The position numbers and the translations under genes are program-made. Under the pieces are notes generated by a model. The model had not been told where the DNA came from, did not search any database, and saw only the letters and a program-made list of their open reading frames with translations. Shown here in pieces: positions 52,181-60,513 of a DNA stretch of 64,000 nt; the stretch's first letter is position 1, and each line of letters begins with the position of its first letter. This stretch comes from Vibrio tapetis subsp. tapetis (GTDB lineage Bacteria > Pseudomonadota > Gammaproteobacteria > Enterobacterales > Vibrionaceae): the NCBI RefSeq assembly GCF_900233005.1, contig NZ_LT960611.1, positions 124,001-188,000 on the forward strand. Direction: 5' to 3'.

Positions 52181-53020
52181 CTATTGGATCGCTACGAGTA
52201 AGCTTGGTTTGCCAAACTGTACAAGTTTAGCATTGTTTGTCGTGAAAACAGCTCGCCAAAAATTTTCTAATTCGTTAACGGATTTCTGAGAAGAGTAACG
52301 TTTAGCTCCCTCAACATATCCCGCCCCTATCACATAGACTTCGCTGCCGTCAAAATCGCCTGTGAATCCAGCTTTGTCTATAATAGTTAGCGCTTTGTTA
52401 GCATCGGGAAGGTAAACGCTCCCTTTTTTATAGAACGAGATTGTCGCGCTATTTTCTAGCATGTCAGAGACCACTAGCACAATTTTACGTGATGAGGTCG
52501 AGCGCTTTATAAGGTCGTCACTCAAGTTCATCAAGGTTCCTACAAGCTCAGTTTGAGGGTAGTTAATTTCTTCTTGCGGGAAGGAGGCTGCTAGAGCCTT
52601 ATGAATGGCGTTTATTGCTCCTTTTTGTTGCTCAAGGCATTGGTCTAACTTATGTAGCTTCATGCGATTCATATTGTCGCGGCTTTTCTTTCCAAGCGCG
52701 GATTCAAACGTACCGCTAAATACCACATCGGTATATGCGCCTTTAGCCAGTGCCGAGAATGTGATGATAGTGATTTTATCGCCTGCTTGATTGAAACGTT
52801 GCATCTGCTGGTGAACAGATTTTTTCAGATTTGTGTCCAAGTTAATTGTCTTATCAACAATGACAAATAGTTCACGTTCGGCATGGCCAAGCTTAAATTC
52901 ACTAACATCGGCATAGTCATAACAAGATGGAATATCATTTCTCTCGATCGCGCTTGCTCCGAATGACAGGACACTTGCAGCTAAACATAGTGTCGGTAGA
53001 CCATATTTTTTTAGCTTCAT
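52181..53020 (-). CDS. Exported vWA-like protein of the envelope module
   Basis: 279 residues with a Sec signal peptide (about 1-24, ending GASA-I). The mature part resembles a von Willebrand A fold. A first strand ELFVIVDKTINLD (where the MIDAS DxSxS would be, here DKTIN, so degenerate) is followed by helix and strand GDKITIITFSA, and then RKIVLVVSDMLENS. It probably sits in the periplasm and binds a partner. Its ATG overlaps the membrane protein's stop by 4 bases, so it is coupled to that gene. Domain call is by pattern only. Confidence 0.7.
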   Translation of the reverse strand: MKLKKYGLPTLCLAASVLSFGASAIERNDIPSCYDYADVSEFKLGHAERELFVIVDKTINLDTNLKKSVHQQMQRFNQAGDKITIITFSALAKGAYTDVVFSGTFESALGKKSRDNMNRMKLHKLDQCLEQQKGAINAIHKALAASFPQEEINYPQTELVGTLMNLSDDLIKRSTSSRKIVLVVSDMLENSATISFYKKGSVYLPDANKALTIIDKAGFTGDFDGSEVYVIGAGYVEGAKRYSSQKSVNELENFWRAVFTTNNAKLVQFGKPSLLVAIQ

Positions 53021-54510
53021 GGTTTTAGTCCCATTTCATCAAGTAATCGAGCTCGTTGCTCTTCTTCCGTCTCTACTGCTTTGTCGGCCTGAGACTTAGC
53101 TTCGAACTCAGCCATTAAACGCTTACGCATCTCATCATCACTGAATTTTGTTGACTCTCGGAGCTCGGCTTGAATTTTGTTGGCCTCTTTTACCTGCGCA
53201 AGTTCTTCTTTAGCTCTGTTAATCGAATGACTTTGTTCCAGTGTAAGGTAGCTGTAGAAATTGCGCTCTGTTGCACTTTCAATCATTTCGATCACGGCAC
53301 TTGACTGGGTAATGTCCGGTAGTTTTTTTGCCATTCTAGCCTGGAGTCGTGTTAAAGACTTTTGTGCATAGTCAGCTACGTTGGTCGCTCTAAATTCGTA
53401 ATGTCTAATAAACTCGTCACGAGTTGTAAAGCGATGAGTGTATTCGTATGCCTCTCGGCTGTGTTTTCCTGCAAATCCAAAAGTCATTGATACCCATGTT
53501 GCAAAGGCTTGTAATAACAAGAATAAGATGCCCATAACAATAAAGGTGGCCCAGCTTCCGCGCTCGGTGGCTTCGCACGCTTCATTATTTCCGGTAGTAA
53601 CGGCTTGCTGATTCTGTTCGGATACGAACGTTGGGGCAGGGGTACCGTCGGAACTGTACAGGTTATTGAAGTCGATCGCCTGAGTCGGTACTGAGTCACC
53701 GTTTTGTGTGTTACACAAGACGTTTTGCGTTTGAGCGGACTCCAAGGCTTTACCCCGTATATAGGTTAATGACGCTGCAATGACTATCACGGCGCAGACA
53801 GTAATAATGGACGCGCGGTATGTCTTCGTTGCGGTACCTAGCTTAAGCCTGTTAAGCCGCTGGATGTAAGGCTTTTCATTTAGGTCACTTGGAGAATCAA
53901 TGCGGCCAACACGGTTACCTACTTGTGCAACCAGCTCTTTTTCAGATTGACTATCGGCTTTCCAAAGTGAACGGATGCTATCAACTAGCTTGTTCCGGTG
54001 GAGCTCGGCACCCATTGAGTGAGTAACGAGGGCCAAGCCGACCGCGAAGCCAAACGCCAATATGTAGGCCATGATATGTCGGGTATTCTCTGATGCGGTT
54101 AGGTCAATAAAGCCAGACATTGTGTAGCTGAACCCCCAAGCTTCCAGAAACAATACGAGCATCAAACCTAACACCATTGGTGTAGTCATTGGCTTTCTAC
54201 CATCCTCTCCAACAATATCTAAGTAGTTCTTACAGTCGTCATAATACTGGCCGGAACGGTGATTTTGAGTGTAGTACGGCTTATAGTCTTGGCAAATTTG
54301 ATGTTCTGAATGGAACCACCCTTTCTGCGTCGTCGCGTTCTTTGCCAAAGAGTTGATCTTGCCAAAAATGAAGTTTCTATGGCGGAAGCCTAGCCACCAT
54401 AACCCTAATTCTTCACGGTGCTTGTAAAGAAAAAGAATGAGTAGCGCGGTTACTACACTACAGCCCAATACTTGCTTCCAATAAAGTAGGAGTGTGTCGA
54501 TCATATCCAT
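53017..54510 (-). CDS. Five-TM inner-membrane protein with cytoplasmic coiled-coil tail
   Basis: 497 residues, not recognised as a named family. Hydrophobic segments lie at about 13-31, 110-131, 143-166, 232-252 and 317-341. The long C-terminal part (about 390-497) is charged and helical (EQSHSINRAKEELAQVKEANKIQAELRE in two runs), a likely cytoplasmic coiled coil. The loop between TM4 and TM5 has cysteines (NVLCNT, NEACEA). Middle gene of three: 12 bases after the OmpA-type gene, overlapping the vWA-like gene. The layout recalls, but is not, the ZorA part of Zorya. Confidence 0.72.
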   Translation of the reverse strand: MDMIDTLLLYWKQVLGCSVVTALLILFLYKHREELGLWWLGFRHRNFIFGKINSLAKNATTQKGWFHSEHQICQDYKPYYTQNHRSGQYYDDCKNYLDIVGEDGRKPMTTPMVLGLMLVLFLEAWGFSYTMSGFIDLTASENTRHIMAYILAFGFAVGLALVTHSMGAELHRNKLVDSIRSLWKADSQSEKELVAQVGNRVGRIDSPSDLNEKPYIQRLNRLKLGTATKTYRASIITVCAVIVIAASLTYIRGKALESAQTQNVLCNTQNGDSVPTQAIDFNNLYSSDGTPAPTFVSEQNQQAVTTGNNEACEATERGSWATFIVMGILFLLLQAFATWVSMTFGFAGKHSREAYEYTHRFTTRDEFIRHYEFRATNVADYAQKSLTRLQARMAKKLPDITQSSAVIEMIESATERNFYSYLTLEQSHSINRAKEELAQVKEANKIQAELRESTKFSDDEMRKRLMAEFEAKSQADKAVETEEEQRARLLDEMGLKP

Positions 54511-54522
54511 TTGTCTTTCCTG

Positions 54523-55956
54523 CTATAAAGTGAGTGATAGTTGCAATTGCTTACGGTAAAGATGCCCATGACTTCGATAGAACACTTCAGCGTATTTAGT
54601 CTTATTCTCCCCCGAATTGTGGAAAATCAAGTCGGCACAGACTAAATGGTCTTGCTTTTCTTTTGGGTACATTCGATAGAGCACAGTGTCTTCCCCTCGC
54701 ACTGTTTGAACTTTCATATCGAAGGTGTAATCCGGCTGTTGCGATGGATCTTGGTATTCAAGCAGAATCGATAACGTTGGATCGATGGTAGATTCGTAAT
54801 CGTCACTGTCGATTTGGATGGGGCCGACGACGACGAGCGTTTGTTTTTTCCCTTTGTTGGCCTTGCCAAACCACGTTGTTTTAAAGAGTGCTGGCAACGA
54901 TTCGTAAACGGAAGTGTGGTTATTAGTTGATTCTGAATATTTAGGCGGTGGCGTCATTACGCATGAGCGAACGGGGCTTGATGCTCGCGCAGAACGGATC
55001 AACCACCAGCTATCATCGTGATATGTTCCTAAGTTCGCCATGAGTTGGTCAGTATTTTTAGCTACAGCGTATCGCTCGCCGCGCAGCTTAAGAGGGTTAT
55101 CATCACGATAGATCACTTTAGGTTTTTTTTTTGCGGCAGCAGTTCGTGATTTCGATTTTTTTGGGGGAGGAGCTGTCGTTGCGAAGTGGCTGCTATCAAC
55201 CTTAGTTTGTTTGTTTTTTAGGAATGCTATCACCCTAAACTGTCTAGGTTCCATTTTTGCCGAAGGCGTTATGTTGAATACATCGACAATTTCTATTCTT
55301 CTATTCTTGTTCCTGCCACTAGCATTAGAGTTTGGGGCTATTGGTTGTTTCTCACCTGCACCAAATACACTAACCGGAACTTTTTCTTCACTTAAATGAA
55401 GCAAGCGTGCTCCGATGTATTTTGCACGTTCCTGGGAAAGTGCCAAATTGTCTTTCTTTGTGCCTACAGCATCGGTGTGACCGACCACTATTATATTGGA
55501 GTATGTGTCCAAACTATCAAGGTAGGCTTTCAACATCTTGTCGAGTTTTACGCGTTTCCTTGCTGACATGTCACTCTCGCTCGACTCAAATAGCTCATCT
55601 TGAGAGGATATAGTGACTATGTTTCCTAACGTTAAAGCATCATCGGGGAACCCAAACTCTTTCGCTTGTTGTTCAACAAGCTTTTTGAATTCAAGTGATT
55701 GGGGATCGGTTTTATCCACTTGGTACGAGAAAGGAGAAAAACTGACTTCGTAGCCCAACTCATTGGCTGCCAGCTCCAAGGCTTTTTTGCGATACGACAT
55801 GTACGCTTTTTTTCCGCAATGTCGAACGACACTTGTCCCAACCGGAAGTTGACAATCCCCAATGCGATAGCTTTCTACGACCTTAGCTTTTTTAGGTACT
55901 GTAACACACCCTGATGTGATGAGAATTATGATTGCGAATACTACTAGCCTAATCAT
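54523..55956 (-). CDS. OmpA-domain lipoprotein of the envelope module
   Basis: 477 residues. Lipoprotein signal with ITSGC (Cys17). The OmpA/MotB peptidoglycan-binding domain spans about 110-230, with IIVVGHTDAVG (159-165), LSQERA and NKNRRIEI (217-223), which carry the conserved residues that hold diaminopimelate. A basic Lys/Pro linker (about 250-290) precedes a C-terminal domain of about 190 residues that I do not recognise. ATG follows AAGGACACTTT. First gene of the three-gene operon; the anchor to the cell wall suggests an envelope-spanning complex. Confidence 0.85.
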   Translation of the reverse strand: MIRLVVFAIIILITSGCVTVPKKAKVVESYRIGDCQLPVGTSVVRHCGKKAYMSYRKKALELAANELGYEVSFSPFSYQVDKTDPQSLEFKKLVEQQAKEFGFPDDALTLGNIVTISSQDELFESSESDMSARKRVKLDKMLKAYLDSLDTYSNIIVVGHTDAVGTKKDNLALSQERAKYIGARLLHLSEEKVPVSVFGAGEKQPIAPNSNASGRNKNRRIEIVDVFNITPSAKMEPRQFRVIAFLKNKQTKVDSSHFATTAPPPKKSKSRTAAAKKKPKVIYRDDNPLKLRGERYAVAKNTDQLMANLGTYHDDSWWLIRSARASSPVRSCVMTPPPKYSESTNNHTSVYESLPALFKTTWFGKANKGKKQTLVVVGPIQIDSDDYESTIDPTLSILLEYQDPSQQPDYTFDMKVQTVRGEDTVLYRMYPKEKQDHLVCADLIFHNSGENKTKYAEVFYRSHGHLYRKQLQLSLTL

Positions 55957-56366
55957 AAAGTGTCCTTACCTTATTGATTGCATCTTGTTGTTATGAAAGA
56001 GTTGTCATTACCTTGCTATTCTAATATGTATTGGTTTCTAGCGCATTCCCATGTCGAAGTTCATTTGTTGTTCTATGCCTCAAATAAGCAATCATAATGT
56101 GAGCGAATGTTAAATGGAGCTCACTCTATTGTGATTTTAGCTCTTGGTTGTTGCGTGGTTTTAAGCGTTTTGAAATTAACTTGTGTCGTTCATTGGCTGG
56201 GTAGACGGTTTATGGCCCAACCTATCCACCTAGGTTGGGCAAAGAAATTGAATGCGTACTGCGATTATCTAAGTGGCTTATTTATAAAACGAAAGGTATG
56301 GGGCCGTTGCGATATTTGATTGCTTCTTAACTTAAGTAAATATTTATAAAAAGGCACGAGTAGTCA

Positions 56367-56695
56367 ATGATGAGTTTTGTTGATGCAGTATTTCAGGAAG
56401 TAGAAAAGCGAGTTAATGAGGACATCGAACTAGCAATCACTGGCTCAGCTTCTAGGGTAGTAGGAGCTGATGTTCCAAGGTTGGCGATAAAGCTATCAGT
56501 TAACCTAATAGCTCTGAGGAAACATTGAACGAAAGCCTTAACTTGCGCGCCTTATTAAAGGAAAAAGCACTTATTGCATCTACTTTTTACCAACATACAA
56601 CTGCTGAATTAACTGAAGCTTTTGGGGTTGTTAAAGTAAAAGAAGTGCAGCATGCGCTTAAGGGCATCTATCTGTCATGGTACGCACAAAAATAG
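56367..56695 (+). pseudogene. Degenerate second copy of the 113-residue gene (copy B)
   Basis: Nucleotide alignment by eye to 51613-51954 shows clear homology from about 60 bases before the ATG through the stop and the palindrome beyond. About 22 bases present in copy A (the region around TTACCATGAATAACC) are missing here, which shifts the frame and gives an early TGA near 56526. The last codons (TGG TAC GCA CAA AAA TAG) are identical to copy A. It is therefore a duplicated and decayed copy. Confidence 0.85.
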
Positions 56696-56707
56696 TTGGT
56701 TTAGGGA

Positions 56708-56728
56708 CCGATTCGCACTGCGAATCGG
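56708..56728. repeat. Boundary palindrome copy 3
   Basis: CGATTCGCACTGCGAATCG with an extra C/G pair outside, the fullest copy. It is 13 bases after copy B of the small gene, and marks the left border of the SMEK operon segment. Confidence 0.87.
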
Positions 56729-57114
56729 TGGGGAAGGGCAACAGTGCAAACTAATTTCTTCCCCAAACCGTGTTTGGGCAGCAGTAAACCTTCATAACAA
56801 AAATTAGATCAACAGGCTGTTGACTAAAATCAGTACCGCTTACTACGTGAAAGAGACCACTTCCAAAGTGTCCAAAGTGCTGTTAGGTGAACTCCAGCAC
56901 CCAATAGTGCAATAGTGCAATAGGTTATTGCACAATTAGTTCGGCAGAATAGTGACACTAGATACAATCTTAAGTTATCTATTGAAACATAGTATTCAAC
57001 TCTCATCATTAGATACCAAATTTGTTGATCTATACACAGATCATACTCGGGCATTAGTGTACTGTTGATCATGTAAATATGATTTTAAATTAATAGCTTA
57101 GATTTTATTTGGAT

Positions 57115-59754
57115 ATGACACGACAAGAACTTCTGCAACAATCAAGTACTCTTTTAGGCCGTTTTGCTCATGAGGTGAAGGTAGCGAATGCGATGGGGCA
57201 ATTTGACATAAACACTGTCGCGGAGGACTTCTTGATTCCTATTTTAGCGACAGCTCTAAACTGCCCCGATCTACAAAATCAAAATCGAATCCGAATGAAT
57301 TTTCCGGCAGTTGACCTTGGATGTAAAACTAGTAGGGTTTCAATCCAAATTACTTCTGATGCTTCAAGCGCTAAAGTCTGTGAAACGTTGAAGAAATTCG
57401 ATTCTCACAACCTTGGCAGTGATTTTGACGACATCTACGTTTATGTAATAACTGAAAGACAGAAGTCGTATACCTCACAGCAATTGATGCAATCAGTGGA
57501 GAATCTATCTATTGCGTTTGACCCATCGAATAATATTCTCGACTACCAAGACTTGGCTCAATTGCTCAATGAAATTAGTAATGAGCAACTTGAATACATC
57601 AATGGCCATCTTGAAAAGGAATTCCAACGGACGGATGTTAACCTCCAATTTCGTAGAAATCTGGATGAGTTCTTAAGGGTTAATCAGCTAAAAATAGAGG
57701 ATGAAAAGCGAACAAGAAAATACATACCATCAGTGTTTGTTGAAACCTCAGAAACGAAAGAGGAGATGAGGTACTTCGCAAATCCAATGTTTTTCTTCAG
57801 AAAGATTGATGACGATATACGGCGAATTAACCTAGTTCATTTTAATGAGCTTTTAAGAAAAGCGAAAATTGAACCTGTAATAGATAGTTTACTTGAAATA
57901 ACAGCTTTAGAATCGCCAAGTAGCATGCATGAGCTTCAAGAACGTCTGACTAAGCAACGTGCTGCGCTCGAAGACATACAAGAGCATCTTTCTCCGTTCT
58001 CTTGGTATGGTGAACGAGCTGAACGGTTTGTACCTGAGGGTTACTTGTCAGGCTACTGGGATGTCTTTCAACACAGTATCGAATCGAGCGGAAGCGGGGT
58101 GTTCAGCTCTATCGAAAAGGTTTCAAAAAAAATTGGAATTACACAAGCCAAAATATTTTTAATCACGGGCATGGCAGGGCAAGGGAAAACAAACTTCATT
58201 TGCGATTTAATTGAAAACCAATTTAGATCATTTGAGATTCCCACAGCCTTTATTCCTGCACGTGCACTGAATGATCATCCGGGTCCTAATCGCATTTTGT
58301 CGTACATCAAAAACAACCGATATGCTCCAGATGTCCAAGACCTCCATGACCTTTTTACACTATTAAACAAAGTTGCCGAAGAGTGTCAAAAGCCTTTTGT
58401 GATAGCCATTGATGGAATAAATGAAGTTGGCGATCTTGATGGATTTGCTGCTGAGCTTCGAATTTTCCTAGATGCAATGTGCCAGTATGAATATGTAAAG
58501 ATCATCTTTACCTGTAGGAATGAATTTTTCGATCATAAGTTTGCTAGTGTATTCGAATCTCTACACTCCAATCTCGTATACCGTGTCAAAGATCTTCGCA
58601 AAAAAATGTCGGACAAAAATAAAGTTAGACTTCTTGATGCTTATCTAAGCCACTTCAATATCAAAGGCAAGTTCTCAAATATTGCATCTGAGTTCTTAAA
58701 AAACGATCTTATTTTACTGCGAATTTTCTCAGAAATTAACGAGAACAAGAATATTGGATATGTTCCGGATATCTACAAAGGAGATATTCTAGAGAAATAC
58801 TTGATGATGAAGGTGAATGAGTTTCCTCACCACTCTAAGCGTAACGTATTGAACTCATTGTATAAGATATGTAGCCGAATGTTGGAAGATGGAATTTTTT
58901 CTCAGATACCTGTTGAAGGGGATGAATCCGAGAGGCAGATTCTTGAACAACTGATTGGGGAAGATATCATTTTGCGAAGAGAGGTCCCATCAACAGGGCT
59001 TGCATCTTTAGGTATTGAAAATATTTCATTTACATACGATGAACTGCGTGATTTCTTACTTGCGTTTTATACTGTGACTGAACTTTCAGCGCATCAATTA
59101 AAAGTTGATAGTATTTTTGAAAAAATCATCGAATGGCCAGTCTATGAAGGTTTTTTCCGTTACGCGTATATTTTGGCACGGAAGCAAAGAAACGATACAG
59201 TTTTGTCTGCATGTGAATCTTCAAAAGACTTCTCAAATCACTATCTGAACAATCTTTCACTTTTATCAGCAGATATTCAAAACCCCGAAGATGTGGTAAG
59301 AGTCGAAGGTACTTTGAAGAATAGATCCGAGGAAAGTAACCTTCGGGCTGTTGCTTGGTTCTTGTTTAGAAAAAGAGAAGAGTCGGACCACCTAAACATT
59401 CGAATTTTACTAGATCATGTTAGCAAACTTGATGAGATAGAATCCGAACATTTCATGAAAGTAATGTTTTCTAGCTCTAGCTATTATGGCGGGCGCCATA
59501 TCTGGCGGGATGACGTTAGCAACCTGCTAAATAGCTTGAAGGATCTTAGAGAAGAGCAAAAATTGGGGTTGGGTAGCTCTGCTTTAGCTATGGCATTACA
59601 TTTTGTTCCATATGCTCATTGGGATGTGAGAGAAAGTACTCTCAATTTCTTTTCTAAGTTTCAACACACACCGGAAGTTCTGGGTGCAATTGAAGTATGC
59701 AGAAATGCTGTTTCTACAAAAGTGCAGAATTGTTTGAAGGAAATAGAAGAATGA
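57115..59754 (+). CDS. SMEK-domain STAND/NACHT-like ATPase
   Basis: 879 residues from ATG 57115 (a TTG at 57109 is also in frame). The N-terminal SMEK-type domain (about 8-125) contains NRIRMNFPAVDLGCK, VSIQITSDASSAKV and a following KKFDSH...DIYVYVITERQKSY pattern. The P-loop ATPase has Walker A GMAGQGKT (352-359), Walker B AIDGINE (Asp433) and a sensor FTCRNEF. The C-terminal half is long and helical and would be the sensor part. SMEK and STAND proteins are recurrent in anti-phage systems, where ligand binding triggers oligomerisation. The next gene overlaps by ATGA. No strong ribosome site is seen. I infer a defence role; the target is unknown. Confidence 0.85.
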   Translation: MTRQELLQQSSTLLGRFAHEVKVANAMGQFDINTVAEDFLIPILATALNCPDLQNQNRIRMNFPAVDLGCKTSRVSIQITSDASSAKVCETLKKFDSHNLGSDFDDIYVYVITERQKSYTSQQLMQSVENLSIAFDPSNNILDYQDLAQLLNEISNEQLEYINGHLEKEFQRTDVNLQFRRNLDEFLRVNQLKIEDEKRTRKYIPSVFVETSETKEEMRYFANPMFFFRKIDDDIRRINLVHFNELLRKAKIEPVIDSLLEITALESPSSMHELQERLTKQRAALEDIQEHLSPFSWYGERAERFVPEGYLSGYWDVFQHSIESSGSGVFSSIEKVSKKIGITQAKIFLITGMAGQGKTNFICDLIENQFRSFEIPTAFIPARALNDHPGPNRILSYIKNNRYAPDVQDLHDLFTLLNKVAEECQKPFVIAIDGINEVGDLDGFAAELRIFLDAMCQYEYVKIIFTCRNEFFDHKFASVFESLHSNLVYRVKDLRKKMSDKNKVRLLDAYLSHFNIKGKFSNIASEFLKNDLILLRIFSEINENKNIGYVPDIYKGDILEKYLMMKVNEFPHHSKRNVLNSLYKICSRMLEDGIFSQIPVEGDESERQILEQLIGEDIILRREVPSTGLASLGIENISFTYDELRDFLLAFYTVTELSAHQLKVDSIFEKIIEWPVYEGFFRYAYILARKQRNDTVLSACESSKDFSNHYLNNLSLLSADIQNPEDVVRVEGTLKNRSEESNLRAVAWFLFRKREESDHLNIRILLDHVSKLDEIESEHFMKVMFSSSSYYGGRHIWRDDVSNLLNSLKDLREEQKLGLGSSALAMALHFVPYAHWDVRESTLNFFSKFQHTPEVLGAIEVCRNAVSTKVQNCLKEIEE

Positions 59755-60122
59755 GAGGCGACATAGCGCTAATTTTGACGACCTCATGGAAGCCAAATAA
59801 AGAGGAGTTTCTTATAGCATTGGGAATATCTCCTCGAGGTCTTGGCGAGCAGCTTTTTGGAACTGTTTTCGATGCACTTTTTGTAGCATCTATTGAAGCC
59901 AAAGCTGAATTCAAAAAGTATTATTGCGTCGAGTATGCAAACTTCACAGATTACCTGATAGCACGTTATGGCAAAACTCTAAGTGAAGACGAGCTAGAAA
60001 CAAGTAGTGTGTTCATTGTGGATTGGTTACCGCAGATCATCAATGAAGACTTTGAAGATAATAAGCTAGGTATTGTTCTGGAATGTATTAAAAAGTTAGA
60101 AGAGGCTAATAATGAAGGTTAA
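59751..60122 (+). CDS. Unrecognised protein, 123 residues, coupled to the SMEK ATPase
   Basis: The ATG at 59751 overlaps the ATPase stop (ATGA), with AAGGAAATAGAAG before it. Not recognised. Acidic, soluble and helical, with LGISPRGLGEQLFG and TDYLIARYGKTLSEDELE. It overlaps the next gene by 11 bases. An adaptor or substrate carrier between the ATPase and the modification genes is possible, but this is inference from the overlaps only. Confidence 0.72.
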   Translation: MRGDIALILTTSWKPNKEEFLIALGISPRGLGEQLFGTVFDALFVASIEAKAEFKKYYCVEYANFTDYLIARYGKTLSEDELETSSVFIVDWLPQIINEDFEDNKLGIVLECIKKLEEANNEG

Positions 60123-60510
60123 ATTTGATTTTATATCAAATAGCTCGTCCACATCGTTTGTGTACATTTCAGACGAAGAGTTGAACGAGGAAGCTTTTTT
60201 CGAAGCCGCTGGAGTAGACAGAGAAGGCCCTGTAGGAGATTTGTTTTATCAAATGTACAACGAAATTAAAACTTCGCTACGTGATTCCGGAAAGCAGGTG
60301 TTAACAAAAGAAGATGCCGAAAGCTTTGCCGCATATGAATTTACTCCGGATGTTGTAAATAAAATGAAAGATGCCATTGAACAAGGAAAAATTGTCACAA
60401 CATCAAAACTTAGCAGCGATGGTTCCCTTGCAGAATCGTTGTTGTGTGTGTCTATGTTTGAGGTTGAGTCAGACAGCTTCTACATCAACGCTTACAACAA
60501 TGTGTGGTAG
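60112..60510 (+). CDS. Protein with N-terminal NSSSTSF motif, candidate rSAM substrate
   Basis: 132 residues, acidic. It opens MKVKFDFISNSSSTSFVYI. From memory, an N-terminal K-x-DF-(V/I)-(T/S)-NSSS-(S/T)-SF stretch recurs in many otherwise unrelated uncharacterised bacterial proteins. The rest is acidic and helical up to about 90, then ends YINAYNNVW. The gene overlaps the previous one by 11 bases and ends 3 bases before a radical SAM gene. The closeness suggests that it is modified by that enzyme, with the Ser/Thr cluster or the Tyr/Asn-rich tail as possible sites. Not proven. Confidence 0.75.
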   Translation: MKVKFDFISNSSSTSFVYISDEELNEEAFFEAAGVDREGPVGDLFYQMYNEIKTSLRDSGKQVLTKEDAESFAAYEFTPDVVNKMKDAIEQGKIVTTSKLSSDGSLAESLLCVSMFEVESDSFYINAYNNVW

Positions 60511-60513
60511 ATA

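Noticed and set aside
52181..55956. Assignment of the envelope module to Zorya
   Set aside because: There is an OmpA domain, but it is in a lipoprotein of double length, the membrane protein lacks visible MotA-like motifs, and no ZorC/D/E gene follows.
56107..56319. Possible 70-residue hydrophobic ORF before the copy B pseudogene
   Set aside because: No ribosome site, its end runs into the duplicated segment, and no matching frame exists before copy A. Likely chance.
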